In this document: one piece after another, positions 1-8,557 of the stretch
Layout of the letters: the number at the start of each line of letters is the position of its first letter
How positions within the stretch are numbered: the first letter of the stretch is position 1
Assembly (NCBI RefSeq): GCF_041410465.1
Contig: NZ_CP166961.1
Coordinates: forward strand, 1,860,001-1,924,000
DNA from: Thalassotalea sp. 273M-4
Lineage (GTDB): Bacteria > Pseudomonadota > Gammaproteobacteria > Enterobacterales > Alteromonadaceae
Length of the DNA: 64,000 nt
Reading direction: 5' to 3'
The notes under the pieces: model-generated
What the model saw: the letters and a program-made list of their open reading frames with translations, nothing else
Databases searched by the model: none
What the model was told of the DNA's origin: nothing
Made by a program: the position numbers and the translations under genes

Positions 1-2
1 TA

Positions 3-215
3 ACCATCGATGAAATTGAAAATTACGTATCGGCTGAGCAACCTTTTGATTGTGCAGGTAGCTTTAAAAGTGAAGGTTTGGGTATTTGCTTGTTTAAACG
101 ATTGATAGGTGATGATCCAAATACTTTGATTGGACTGCCATTAATTCGTCTTAATGCCTTATTACGCAATGAAGGTTTTGATGTTTTAGAAAAAAACCGA
201 CGTGGTATGTATTAA
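3..215 (+). CDS. Maf/YceF-type nucleotide pyrophosphatase, 3' end
   Basis: The last 70 codons of a gene that begins before the window. The frame reads [20 protein letters not shown], then a stretch ending [20 protein letters not shown]. The segments [13 protein letters not shown] and [12 protein letters not shown] are typical of the C-terminal half of Maf-family proteins, in particular the YceF branch, which hydrolyses modified nucleoside triphosphates such as 7-methyl-GTP. The catalytic N-terminal part is outside the window, so the subfamily is inferred from the C-terminal motifs only. A hairpin follows about 40 bases after the stop codon. Confidence 0.8.
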   Translation, partial: TIDEIENYVSAEQPFDCAGSFKSEGLGICLFKRLIGDDPNTLIGLPLIRLNALLRNEGFDVLEKNRRGMY

Positions 216-252
216 GCTAAATAAACCACTGAAATTCTATCCTGTTATAACA

Positions 253-277
253 TTAGGGGCACATCAAAAGCCCCTAA
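253..277 (+). terminator. Hairpin after the Maf-type gene
   Basis: A perfect 8-bp stem, TTAGGGGC paired with GCCCCTAA, with a 9-base loop, starts 37 bases after the stop codon. There is no clear T-run after it, so it is a weak intrinsic terminator candidate or an mRNA-end stabiliser. The rest of 216-529, up to the aquaporin ribosome binding site, shows no gene. Confidence 0.4.
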
Positions 278-529
278 CCTATTATAAACCCCAATCCATC
301 CCCCAAATCTCTGGGTAAGCGTTTGACCTATAACGCCTGCTTTTTATCGGTGTATAAACATCTGTTAAGCAACCAAAATTTTCATTGTGGTTTACACTTA
401 GTTGAAATCTTGAAATCTCATGTATCTGAGCCCGTAAACGACAAATAAACGTGCCATTGGTCGAGCTTAGTTTTGGGATGAGCGATTCAAGGTATTACCC
501 CTGTTGTTATCATTGGCAAGGAGAAAAAA

Positions 530-1222
530 ATGTCGCTATCAAAAAAACTTTTAGCTGAATTTCTCGGGACCTTCTGGCTGGTTCTAGGAGGTTGTGGTAG
601 TGCGGTTCTGGCCGCCGCCTTTCCTGATGTTGGCATCGGTTTATTAGGTGTTTCACTCGCATTTGGTTTGACGGTTCTAACGATGGCCTTCGCCATTGGC
701 CATATTTCTGGCTGTCACTTAAATCCGGCCGTGTCGTTTGGTTTATGGTCTGGAGGTCGATTTTCTGGGACTGAAATAGCGCCCTATATTCTCGCTCAAG
801 TCGCGGGAGGTATTGCGGGTGCGGCTATTTTGTTTGTTATCGCCAGTGGGCAAATGGGCTTTGAAGCCTCTTCAGGTTTTGCATCGAACGGTTATGGCGA
901 ACACTCGCCAGGGAACTATGGTTTAGTGGCCGCGCTCGTTACGGAAATTGTTATGACCTTTTTCTTTGTGATGATTATCCTTGGAGCAACCGACAAACGG
1001 GCGCCACAAGGATTTGCTCCTATTGCTATCGGTTTAGCTTTAACGCTAATACACTTAATAAGTATTCCGGTTACCAATACGTCGGTCAATCCTTCAAGAA
1101 GTACTGGCGTAGCAATATTTCAAGGGGACTGGGCCTTGTCGCAATTGTGGTTATTCTGGTTAGCGCCCCTTGTTGGCGCTGTCTTAGCTGGAGTGGTTTA
1201 CCGATTTTTTGAAAGCGAGTGA
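530..1222 (+). CDS. aqpZ: Aquaporin Z-type water channel
   Basis: A 230-residue inner-membrane channel of the MIP family, the usual length for AqpZ. A strong ribosome binding site (AAGGAG) lies just before the ATG. The first pore motif is HLNPAVSFG. The second is [14 protein letters not shown], so the second half-helix carries NPS where E. coli AqpZ has NPA. The rest of the C-terminal half ([16 protein letters not shown]) matches AqpZ closely, and the narrow-filter arginine after the second motif is present. It is expected to pass water and not glycerol. It appears monocistronic, with a terminator immediately downstream. The NPS change is conservative and unlikely to abolish function. Confidence 0.92.
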   Translation: MSLSKKLLAEFLGTFWLVLGGCGSAVLAAAFPDVGIGLLGVSLAFGLTVLTMAFAIGHISGCHLNPAVSFGLWSGGRFSGTEIAPYILAQVAGGIAGAAILFVIASGQMGFEASSGFASNGYGEHSPGNYGLVAALVTEIVMTFFFVMIILGATDKRAPQGFAPIAIGLALTLIHLISIPVTNTSVNPSRSTGVAIFQGDWALSQLWLFWLAPLVGAVLAGVVYRFFESE

Positions 1223-1247
1223 CCCTGTATAAGACTATTGATAATAT

Positions 1248-1280
1248 TCCCCAAGACGCCTTACTCTATGGTCTTGGGGA
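1248..1280 (+). terminator. Intrinsic terminator after aqpZ
   Basis: A perfect 10-bp stem (TCCCCAAGAC with GTCTTGGGGA) and a 13-base loop, followed by a T-rich stretch. It lies between convergent aqpZ and the HD-domain gene. Confidence 0.75.
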
Positions 1281-1294
1281 TGTATATTTTTGTT

Positions 1295-1939
1295 TTAACT
1301 AGGTTCAACTTCAACCTGTAGTTGCGCTAAATACATTTTCATCCAATCAGCTCTTTTTTTGGCTTCTTTTTTACCGGCTCTGGTATGCATCAATGCGGGT
1401 AACTTTAATAACTTGGTAAAAAAATGATCAATAGTATATTGCGCATCATCAGGGTCTCGCGAATCACAAAAAGGGTCTTGCACGCTATATAAAGGCCGAT
1501 TGAGCTTGACGCTAACTTGAATACATCGAGCAATTCCGATCGCGCCTAAGGCATCTAACCTGTCAGCATCTTGTACGATTTTTGCTTCTAACGTTTTAGC
1601 TTCAACGTTAGCACTATAACTGTGAGCGACAATCGCATGATGGATTTCTGGTAAATATTGCCTTGGATAATGAATCGACTCTAAAAAACGAATCGCCTTA
1701 TCGGCTGCATTTAACGAACTTAAATGCTTACTTGGATGATTTTTGCTAAAGGAAAAACAATCATGTAAATATGCTGAGGGGATAACGACTAAGGGTTCAG
1801 ATCGCTCTTGCTGACATAAGTGTTTTGCTGTTTTTACCACACGTAAAACATGATTTAAATCGTGGGCTAAATCTTGCTTCATTTCTTGGCTAATAAAATC
1901 ATATAGCTGGCTTTCAACGCTGTTATTAAACATATACAC
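1295..1939 (-). CDS. HD-domain phosphohydrolase, YedJ-like
   Basis: A 214-residue soluble protein of the HD superfamily of metal-dependent phosphohydrolases. Visible motifs are AHDLNHVLRVVKTA (residues 25-38), the HD pair in SAYLHDCFSF (H59-D60) and the distal aspartate in IVQDADRLDALGAIG. This spacing is like E. coli YedJ and Bacillus YpgQ, for which nucleotide phosphohydrolase activity has been described. The substrate here cannot be told from sequence. A second ATG two codons in is an alternative start. It converges on aqpZ and looks monocistronic. Confidence 0.8.
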   Translation of the reverse strand: MYMFNNSVESQLYDFISQEMKQDLAHDLNHVLRVVKTAKHLCQQERSEPLVVIPSAYLHDCFSFSKNHPSKHLSSLNAADKAIRFLESIHYPRQYLPEIHHAIVAHSYSANVEAKTLEAKIVQDADRLDALGAIGIARCIQVSVKLNRPLYSVQDPFCDSRDPDDAQYTIDHFFTKLLKLPALMHTRAGKKEAKKRADWMKMYLAQLQVEVEPS

Positions 1940-2024
1940 CTAAGATTAAAGAGATATCACCCAATAATAACAGGGACCACAGCCGGATGGCTAAAGGTTT
2001 ATAGCCAAGCCTATTTTAATTAAC

Positions 2025-2651
2025 TTAATATAACGTTCTGTGTGATTTCTTATTAAAATCAATTCGAACCACCAGACTTTCTTGTTTTACGGTTTTGCCA
2101 TCCACTATTTTAGCCTTGTATTTCCAGCGATTTAAGGCATCGATTGCCGCTTGATCAAATATCAGCTCTGGTGACGATTCCAGTACCTCAACATCTTCCA
2201 CCGTGCCAAGTCGACTAATGGAAAATTTTAATTTTACCCAGCCTGTAATGTTATTTTCGGCGGCATTAGGTGGAAATTTGGGAAGCGCCCGATAAATAGG
2301 GGTCGCGTCAGAGTTAGGAATAATATTGATAGCAAAACTTTGCGCTTCTAGAGATTTGGAGAATTTAATTTCGGGCACCGCAATATGTGCTTTTACCTTC
2401 TTTGCAGGCTTGTTAACGAAACGAATATTAGCACTTGCATCTGGGCGTTTTGGCGGTGGTGGTGGTGGTGGATTTAAAATGCGTTGTTTTTCTCGCATTT
2501 TTTCATTTTTTTTAATTTTTACAATGTCAATAATCGGATAATCCGGTGGTGGTTCAATATATACCTCGTCCGTCGCAATTAAGGTTGCCATAATTGCAAA
2601 CAGTAAGAAGGAGATACAAGCTCCTAGAATAATTGAGATAAAGTATTTCAT
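2025..2651 (-). CDS. TonB-family energy transducer
   Basis: A 208-residue protein with one N-terminal membrane anchor (about residues 3-25), a periplasmic linker with a run of seven prolines (61-67), and a C-terminal TonB domain (about 120-205: PIYRALPKFPP, then GWVKLKFSISRLGTVEDVEV and ALNRWKYKAK). It should couple the proton-motive force to outer-membrane TonB-dependent receptors. The ATG at 2651 is preferred over an in-frame TTG eight codons upstream, because a GGATC element sits just before it and the anchor begins directly after it. No exbB, exbD or receptor gene is adjacent, so it must work with an ExbBD encoded elsewhere. Confidence 0.85.
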   Translation of the reverse strand: MKYFISIILGACISFLLFAIMATLIATDEVYIEPPPDYPIIDIVKIKKNEKMREKQRILNPPPPPPPKRPDASANIRFVNKPAKKVKAHIAVPEIKFSKSLEAQSFAINIIPNSDATPIYRALPKFPPNAAENNITGWVKLKFSISRLGTVEDVEVLESSPELIFDQAAIDALNRWKYKAKIVDGKTVKQESLVVRIDFNKKSHRTLY

Positions 2652-2804
2652 TGCAAGATCCAAATGACTTAACAACCAAGATACTTGAAACTTTTAGCCA
2701 AGTCGATGCTATTAAGTATAGACCCTGATTAGTTATCCTATTGATAGTAATAATCTTGTTTCTTGGTTAGACTGTACAAAATAATTCACAACTTTGTATA
2801 TACT

Positions 2805-3197
2805 ATGGAACATTCTACTTTTGTTACCGGCTTTTATGCTGGCATTATTGCAATTTTACACCTTGGCTTATCATTTCGTGTGATAGGTCTTCGCCGCTCA
2901 TTAAAAATAGGAATTGGTGATGGTGGCAATAAAACATTAGCCAAAGCAATTCGTGTGCATGGCAACTTTATTGAACACGTACCTGTAGCCCTTATTTTAT
3001 TGATTTTATTTGAATTAGCTTATTTAAATCCATTGTACGTTCACATTTTAGGCGGGGTTTTAGTCGCCTCTAGAGCCTTACATGCCGTTGGTCTTGGTAA
3101 GTCTGTGGGTGTCAGCTGGCAACGATTTATCGGTACTCTTGGCACTTTCTTAGTTATTTTAATGACCGGAATGGGGTTGATTCTGGCGCAAATGTAG
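2805..3197 (+). CDS. MAPEG-family membrane protein, YecN-like
   Basis: A protein of 130 residues from the ATG at 2805, with four hydrophobic segments. IGDGGNKTLAKAIRVHGNFI followed by EHVPVALILL is the conserved MAPEG core, close in spacing to E. coli YecN (131 residues). The family includes glutathione-using membrane enzymes of eukaryotes, but the activity of the bacterial YecN branch is unknown. An upstream in-frame TTG would add 14 residues that do not resemble the family. No strong ribosome binding site is visible before either start, so the start is the weakest part of this call. Confidence 0.82.
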   Translation: MEHSTFVTGFYAGIIAILHLGLSFRVIGLRRSLKIGIGDGGNKTLAKAIRVHGNFIEHVPVALILLILFELAYLNPLYVHILGGVLVASRALHAVGLGKSVGVSWQRFIGTLGTFLVILMTGMGLILAQM

Positions 3198-3228
3198 CCA
3201 TAGAATCAAGCCATTATAGAAACAAAAA

Positions 3229-3248
3229 ACCGGAGCTCAAGCTCCGGT
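3229..3248. terminator. Bidirectional terminator between the MAPEG gene and adk
   Basis: A perfect 8-bp stem, ACCGGAGC with GCTCCGGT, a 4-base loop, an A-run on the left and a T-run on the right. It can serve both convergent genes. Confidence 0.85.
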
Positions 3249-3287
3249 TTTAATATCTGTAATGTAACCAATAAGGTTAGCTTGTTA

Positions 3288-3959
<672 letters not shown>

Positions 3960-3982
3960 TTACGTAATAAAAAATTTTGCAT

Positions 3983-4011
3983 ATAATACTGGTTAGCACA
4001 ATTTCAAACAA
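3983..4011 (-). promoter_or_regulatory. Probable sigma-70 promoter of adk
   Basis: On the minus strand TTGTTT is followed after 17 bases by TATTAT, about 50 bases upstream of the adk start. The rest of the gap between adk and the glycoside-hydrolase gene (4012-4248) is very AT-rich with A-tracts and holds no gene that I can support. Confidence 0.5.
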
Positions 4012-4248
4012 GTATCTTTGCTGACAATTCACCGCTATCGCCTGAATGATTTACAATTAACCGACAACTTTGGTCATATTATTTTTTACCTCTGGCATAG
4101 CTCATACAGTTTGACCATAAAACGAAGTTCAATAAAACTCAAAATTTAAAAAAACTCGAAAACTTAATAAAACACTTAAAAAAACGTAATAAAAAATAGT
4201 TAAACCTTAACCTGTAACGCTAACATACCTTTGGTTTTTAAGTTTAAG

Positions 4249-5535
4249 TCATTGTGATGGCGACACATAAAAAGGAAAATTGGCATAACCAACTTTACCC
4301 ATTTTATCTTTTACGTAACCAAATAAGCGATATTCCCCTGGCTCTTTTGGGCAAATAAACTCAATACGCCCTGCTAAGAAAGACGATTGATATTGATTAA
4401 GCATGGTAAATTCAAGCTTAGGTGGCTCAGCTTCAAAGGCACCGCCATCGCTGCGCTCATCGACTTCTCTGAGCAATTGCCAAGAAAACTTTAGGTTTTC
4501 AAGATTGATCGCATCAACAACCAACTGAGCGCTATTAATAGTTGCTGGCATCAAATATACACTATCGATAGGGTGATGATCATTTAAAGTGATAGCAACG
4601 ACTTTTGGGGCTTGATGTCGCGGTGTTTTCTCGGTCCAGATTTCACTCATTACATCGACCGATGAGGTCGCCAGATTATCTTTGGTAAACATACCATACC
4701 AAGTAGGAGTTCTTTCCTGTTTTTGCCCCCAATAAAAGACATAATTACCAATCACCAAGCCACTTGGATCATCAATGATATTTTGCTCAATACGCGTTTT
4801 TAAATTCTGCGCTTTAACCCAACTCGGTTCTTCGATTTCACGCCCCCATGTTGTCGCCGGCATTTCCCAATGACCAACGGGGCCATATTCGGTGACCATC
4901 ACTGGTTTCTCTATTTTAGCTTGTTGCAACAAGGGATGCAGCTGCTCTAATAACCCATATACTTGAACGGAAACAAAATCAATGCTTGGGGTACGCTCTA
5001 GTGCGACTTTGACATGCTCGGGTTCAATGCCAGCAAAGGTATAGGTTACAGGATGATTCGGATCATTTTGGTGAATATACCGCACCACTTGTTCAATGGC
5101 GTCGTACACTTTTGGATTAACGAAGTCGAGGTTGCCTTGCTTATCAAAGAGTAGATTAGGCTCGTTAGCCACCACCCAACACAATAAATTAGGGTGATTT
5201 TTGTATTTTTGCACATCGTCTTTAATGCGTTCAAACTGAGCTTTAACCTCGGCTTCGTTATTATAATCAAAACCAAATAATTCTTTGCCAAAATCAAACC
5301 CAAGCGCCACCATCAAACCATGTTCTTTGGCTAATGCTAATTGCTGCTCTGCATCGTCAGTGCTCCATGTGCGAAAACTATTCCCACCGGCGTTGGCTAA
5401 ACTGACTATTTTACTGGTATCACCAACCCCTGCCCCTTTGACCACAAAAGGAAGGCCATTAACCAATAGCGAAAATGCGCTATTTTGTTTTACTATTTTA
5501 ACCACACTTGACTGGGTATTTAGGGTTGAATTCAT
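4249..5535 (-). CDS. Glycoside hydrolase, clan-A TIM barrel (GH2-like), cytoplasmic
   Basis: A 428-residue protein without a signal peptide. Residues about 20-300 look like a clan GH-A (beta/alpha)8 barrel. FVVKGAGVGDTSK resembles the 'kGvn' entry strand of GH2 catalytic domains. The likely acid/base glutamate is E125 in VVANEPNL after strand 4, and the likely nucleophile is E216 in MVTEYGPVGHWE after strand 7. Residues about 320-428 form a beta-rich tail. The N-terminal sugar-binding and Ig-like domains of full GH2 enzymes are absent, so the family is uncertain and the substrate unknown. It lies between htpG and adk on the same strand, a place that holds no gene in E. coli. Confidence 0.7.
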   Translation of the reverse strand: MNSTLNTQSSVVKIVKQNSAFSLLVNGLPFVVKGAGVGDTSKIVSLANAGGNSFRTWSTDDAEQQLALAKEHGLMVALGFDFGKELFGFDYNNEAEVKAQFERIKDDVQKYKNHPNLLCWVVANEPNLLFDKQGNLDFVNPKVYDAIEQVVRYIHQNDPNHPVTYTFAGIEPEHVKVALERTPSIDFVSVQVYGLLEQLHPLLQQAKIEKPVMVTEYGPVGHWEMPATTWGREIEEPSWVKAQNLKTRIEQNIIDDPSGLVIGNYVFYWGQKQERTPTWYGMFTKDNLATSSVDVMSEIWTEKTPRHQAPKVVAITLNDHHPIDSVYLMPATINSAQLVVDAINLENLKFSWQLLREVDERSDGGAFEAEPPKLEFTMLNQYQSSFLAGRIEFICPKEPGEYRLFGYVKDKMGKVGYANFPFYVSPSQ

Positions 5536-5604
5536 TTACATCTTTCCAGGAGGATATTGAGAAGGCGTAAGGTTTAGCCTTAAAAGCGATTGTTAAACAA
5601 AAAA

Positions 5605-5625
5605 GGGAGCACCATAGGCGCTCCC
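5605..5625 (-). terminator. Intrinsic terminator of htpG
   Basis: GGGAGC pairs with GCTCCC, with partial pairing inside the 9-base interval. On the minus strand the stem is followed by a run of six T. It sits about 25 bases after the htpG stop codon. Confidence 0.75.
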
Positions 5626-5649
5626 ATCGATTTTTGTTTTCTTGCGTGC

Positions 5650-7590
5650 TTATTTAGTTAAACTTAACATCAACTTATTTAAGCGACTGACAAAACTTGC
5701 AGGGTCTTTTAAGCTGCCACGCTCAGCTAACATGGCTTGTTCAAACAACACTTCTGACCACTCATTAAAACGAGCATCGTCTTGCTCGTTAGAGACAACT
5801 GAAATCAAATCATGCTCCGCATTGATTTCAAAAATTGGTTTTGTTTCAGGAACTTCCTGACCAACTGATTGCATTAACTTGATCATTTGACTGCTCATAT
5901 CATGCTCATCAGTAACGATACATGCTGGTGAGTCAGTCAAACGGTGTGATATACGCACGTCTTTTACTTTATCACCTAAAGCATCTTTAATGCGTTTTAG
6001 CACGTCATCAAATTCTTTCTCTAGTTTTTCCTGCGCTTCTTTGGTGTCAGCATCGTCTAAGTCACCTAAGTCAAGACCTCCACGAGTCACAGACTGAAAT
6101 TGTTTCGAGTCAAATTCGGTTAAATGGCTCATTAACCATTCATCAATTCGATCACTCATTAACAAGACTTCAATGCCTTTTTTGCGGAAAACTTCCAAGT
6201 GCGGGCTGTTTTTGGCGGCTTCAAAGCTGTCTGCAACAACGTAGTAAATTTTGTCCTGACCTTCTTTCATCCGGCTGATGTAGTCTTTTAAAGACACATT
6301 TTGCAGCGACGAATCATTTTCAGTTGATGCAAAACGCAATAACTTCGCAATGGCTTCTTTATTAGCCATATCTTCAGACGGACCTTCTTTAAGCACTTGG
6401 CCAAATTCGTCCCAGAACATTTGATATTTTTCGGCGTCTTTATTGCCTAAACGATCAAGCATCGACAAAACACGTTTAGTACAACCCTTACGCATAGCTT
6501 GAGTTACTTTATTGTCTTGTAAAATTTCACGAGAAACGTTTAGCGGTAAGTCATTTGAGTCAAGTAAACCTTTAACAAAGCGCAGGTACGTTGGCATAAA
6601 CTGTTCCGCATCATCCATAATAAATACGCGTTGAACATAAAGTTTTAAGCCGTGTTGACGCTCGCGGTTATACAAATCAAACGGTGCTTTTGTTGGCACA
6701 TATAACAAAGACGTGTACTCGGTACTGCCTTCAACTTTGTTATGAGCCCATAATAAAGGTTCAGCAAAATCATGCGACACATGTTTGTAGAATTCTTTAT
6801 ACTCTTCGTCGCTCACATCGGATTTTTCGCGGGTCCAAAGAGCCTCCGCTTTGTTTACCGCTTCCCATTGCGCTGGTTTGGCTGCAATGGCAGCAATTTT
6901 TTCACCATTTTCGTCTTCACGCTCAGGTACCTCAGGTACTTCTGGGGTAAGCATTTCAACTGGAATAGAAATGTGATCTGAGTATTTGGTGACGATAGAC
7001 TTTAAGCGCCAGTCATCAAGAAACTCTTTTTCATCGTCTTTAAGGAAAAGAATGATGTCGGTACCACGGTTGCTTTTTTCAATATTTTCAACAGTAAAGT
7101 CACCTTCACCTTTGGATGTCCATTCAACGGCTTGATCAGCGCTAACACCTGCTGCACGCGAACGCACAACAACGGTTTCTGCAACGATAAACGCAGAGTA
7201 AAAACCAACACCAAATTGACCAATCAATTGCGAATCAGCGGCTTGATCACCGGATAAACGAGAAAAGAAATCCGCCGTACCTGATTTTGCAATGGTACCG
7301 AGATGAGTCACCACATCATCTCGCGTCATCCCGATACCATTATCTGAAATGGTGATCGTATTATTTTCTTTATCGGCTTGGATACGAACGCGTAAAGAAC
7401 CGTCACCTTCGTATAAGTTTGCATCCGATAATGCTTTAAAGCGTAACTTGTCGGCTGCGTCAGCTGCGTTAGAAACCAACTCACGTAGGAAGATTTCTTT
7501 ATTTGAATACAGCGAGTGGATCATTAATTGTAGTAATTGTTTCACTTCTGTTTGAAAACCGTGAACTTCTTTATGGCCTTGCTCAGACAT
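5650..7590 (-). CDS. htpG: Molecular chaperone HtpG (Hsp90)
   Basis: A 646-residue protein of normal bacterial Hsp90 length. The N-terminal GHKL ATPase shows [24 protein letters not shown] and [11 protein letters not shown]. The middle domain shows [20 protein letters not shown] and [11 protein letters not shown], and a C-terminal dimerisation domain follows. A clear AGGAGA ribosome binding site precedes the ATG. It lies downstream of recR on the same strand, as in many gammaproteobacteria. A heat-shock-type promoter candidate is visible in the recR-htpG gap, and a terminator follows the gene. Confidence 0.98.
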   Translation of the reverse strand: MSEQGHKEVHGFQTEVKQLLQLMIHSLYSNKEIFLRELVSNAADAADKLRFKALSDANLYEGDGSLRVRIQADKENNTITISDNGIGMTRDDVVTHLGTIAKSGTADFFSRLSGDQAADSQLIGQFGVGFYSAFIVAETVVVRSRAAGVSADQAVEWTSKGEGDFTVENIEKSNRGTDIILFLKDDEKEFLDDWRLKSIVTKYSDHISIPVEMLTPEVPEVPEREDENGEKIAAIAAKPAQWEAVNKAEALWTREKSDVSDEEYKEFYKHVSHDFAEPLLWAHNKVEGSTEYTSLLYVPTKAPFDLYNRERQHGLKLYVQRVFIMDDAEQFMPTYLRFVKGLLDSNDLPLNVSREILQDNKVTQAMRKGCTKRVLSMLDRLGNKDAEKYQMFWDEFGQVLKEGPSEDMANKEAIAKLLRFASTENDSSLQNVSLKDYISRMKEGQDKIYYVVADSFEAAKNSPHLEVFRKKGIEVLLMSDRIDEWLMSHLTEFDSKQFQSVTRGGLDLGDLDDADTKEAQEKLEKEFDDVLKRIKDALGDKVKDVRISHRLTDSPACIVTDEHDMSSQMIKLMQSVGQEVPETKPIFEINAEHDLISVVSNEQDDARFNEWSEVLFEQAMLAERGSLKDPASFVSRLNKLMLSLTK

Positions 7591-7673
7591 AAAAATTCAT
7601 CTCCTAAATTGGGTATTACTTTATAACGGTGAATGCACACATCAAGGTATGCTTGGGTATGATTACTATGTGG

Positions 7674-7703
7674 GGATGGGGAAAAGGTTTTAAAGGGGCC
7701 AAG
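7674..7703 (-). promoter_or_regulatory. Candidate sigma-32 (heat-shock) promoter of htpG
   Basis: On the minus strand CTTGGCC, 15 bases, then CCCCATCC. The -10 element matches the sigma-32 consensus CCCCATnT well and the spacing is in range, but the -35 element keeps only CTTG of CTTGAAA. It lies about 85 bases upstream of htpG, which is sigma-32 dependent in E. coli. The -35 element is part of the right-hand hairpin at 7697-7733. Confidence 0.4.
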
Positions 7704-7733
7704 GTAAAAAAATTATCTTTTTTTATCTTGGCC
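7697..7733. repeat. 16-bp inverted repeat between recR and htpG
   Basis: Two 16-base arms separated by five bases, all paired with one G-U wobble: four G-C pairs at the base, then CAAG/CTTG-type pairing, then seven A-T pairs toward the loop. It starts about 34 bases after the recR stop codon. It has no T-run after the stem on the minus strand, so it may be a recR terminator of unusual form, an mRNA-end structure, or a regulatory cruciform next to the htpG promoter. Confidence 0.6.
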
Positions 7734-7766
7734 AAATCTGATTTCATTAAAAACCGATGTTTTTGC

Positions 7767-8369
7767 TTAATTGAACTGCTTTCGACCACTAAACGCATGT
7801 GAAAGCGTATTGCCATCAACAAACTCTAATTCACCTCCAACTGGCACGCCGTGCGCAATTCGAGAGGTCATAATATGATGGTTAGTCGCCATTTCAGCAA
7901 TAAAGTGTGCGGTTGCCTCGCCTTCAACCGTTGGATTGGTGGCTAAAATCATTTCATCAAATTCGCCACTGGCTAACAATATTTCAAGCTTATCTAGGCC
8001 GAGCTCTTCAGGACCGACGCCATCAATGGGTGACAAATGCCCCATTAACACAAAATAGCGGCCAGTAAATTCACCGGTTTGTTCAATGGCTAATATATCA
8101 GCAGGCGATTCTACAATACATAAAATACGCTTTAGCTGGCGCTTAGGGCTAGCGCAGATATCACATAATTCGAGCTCGGTAAATGTACGACAGCTTTTAC
8201 AATGGCCAACCTCTTCCATCGCCAAACTGAGCGTGGTAGCAAGTTTTTCACCGCCGGCTCGGTTTCTTTCCAATAGATGAAATGCCATTCTTTGCGCCGA
8301 TTTAGGCCCAACCCCAGGTAAACATTTTAAACTGTCTATAAGCTCTTGTACTAACGGGCTTAATTTCAT
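7767..8369 (-). CDS. recR: Recombination mediator RecR
   Basis: A 200-residue protein, normal for RecR. It has an N-terminal helix-hairpin-helix ([20 protein letters not shown]), a four-cysteine zinc site ([16 protein letters not shown]), and a Toprim domain ([14 protein letters not shown], then [15 protein letters not shown]). It acts with RecO to load RecA on SSB-coated gaps. The reading frame stays open 26 codons further upstream, but the protein family starts at [11 protein letters not shown]. Normally ybaB lies directly upstream; here ybaB is about 22 kb away on the same strand. Confidence 0.97.
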   Translation of the reverse strand: MKLSPLVQELIDSLKCLPGVGPKSAQRMAFHLLERNRAGGEKLATTLSLAMEEVGHCKSCRTFTELELCDICASPKRQLKRILCIVESPADILAIEQTGEFTGRYFVLMGHLSPIDGVGPEELGLDKLEILLASGEFDEMILATNPTVEGEATAHFIAEMATNHHIMTSRIAHGVPVGGELEFVDGNTLSHAFSGRKQFN

Positions 8370-8488
8370 AATAATTTCACTAAACTTTGAACATGGAAAT
8401 AGAATAACACAGAACATCGGTAAGGGAATATGCTGACGTTGATACAAAGCCGACTATTTGGGTAGGTTATCAAGGCTCATTAAAAATA

Positions 8489-8521
8489 AAAACCACCAAA
8501 AGAAACACTTTTGGTGGTTTT
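8489..8521 (-). terminator. Intrinsic terminator of the first decaheme gene
   Basis: A perfect 14-bp stem (AAAACCACCAAAAG with CTTTTGGTGGTTTT) and a 5-base loop. On the minus strand it is followed by TATTTTT. It lies about 37 bases after the stop codon and before recR. Confidence 0.85.
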
Positions 8522-8557
8522 AAAACGGCTGTCGTTTAGCCCGTTAAAGCTTGATCT

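Noticed and set aside
7616..7822. 68-codon open frame on the minus strand overlapping the recR end
   Set aside because: It overlaps recR in another frame and runs through the hairpin and the htpG promoter region; its composition is not protein-like.
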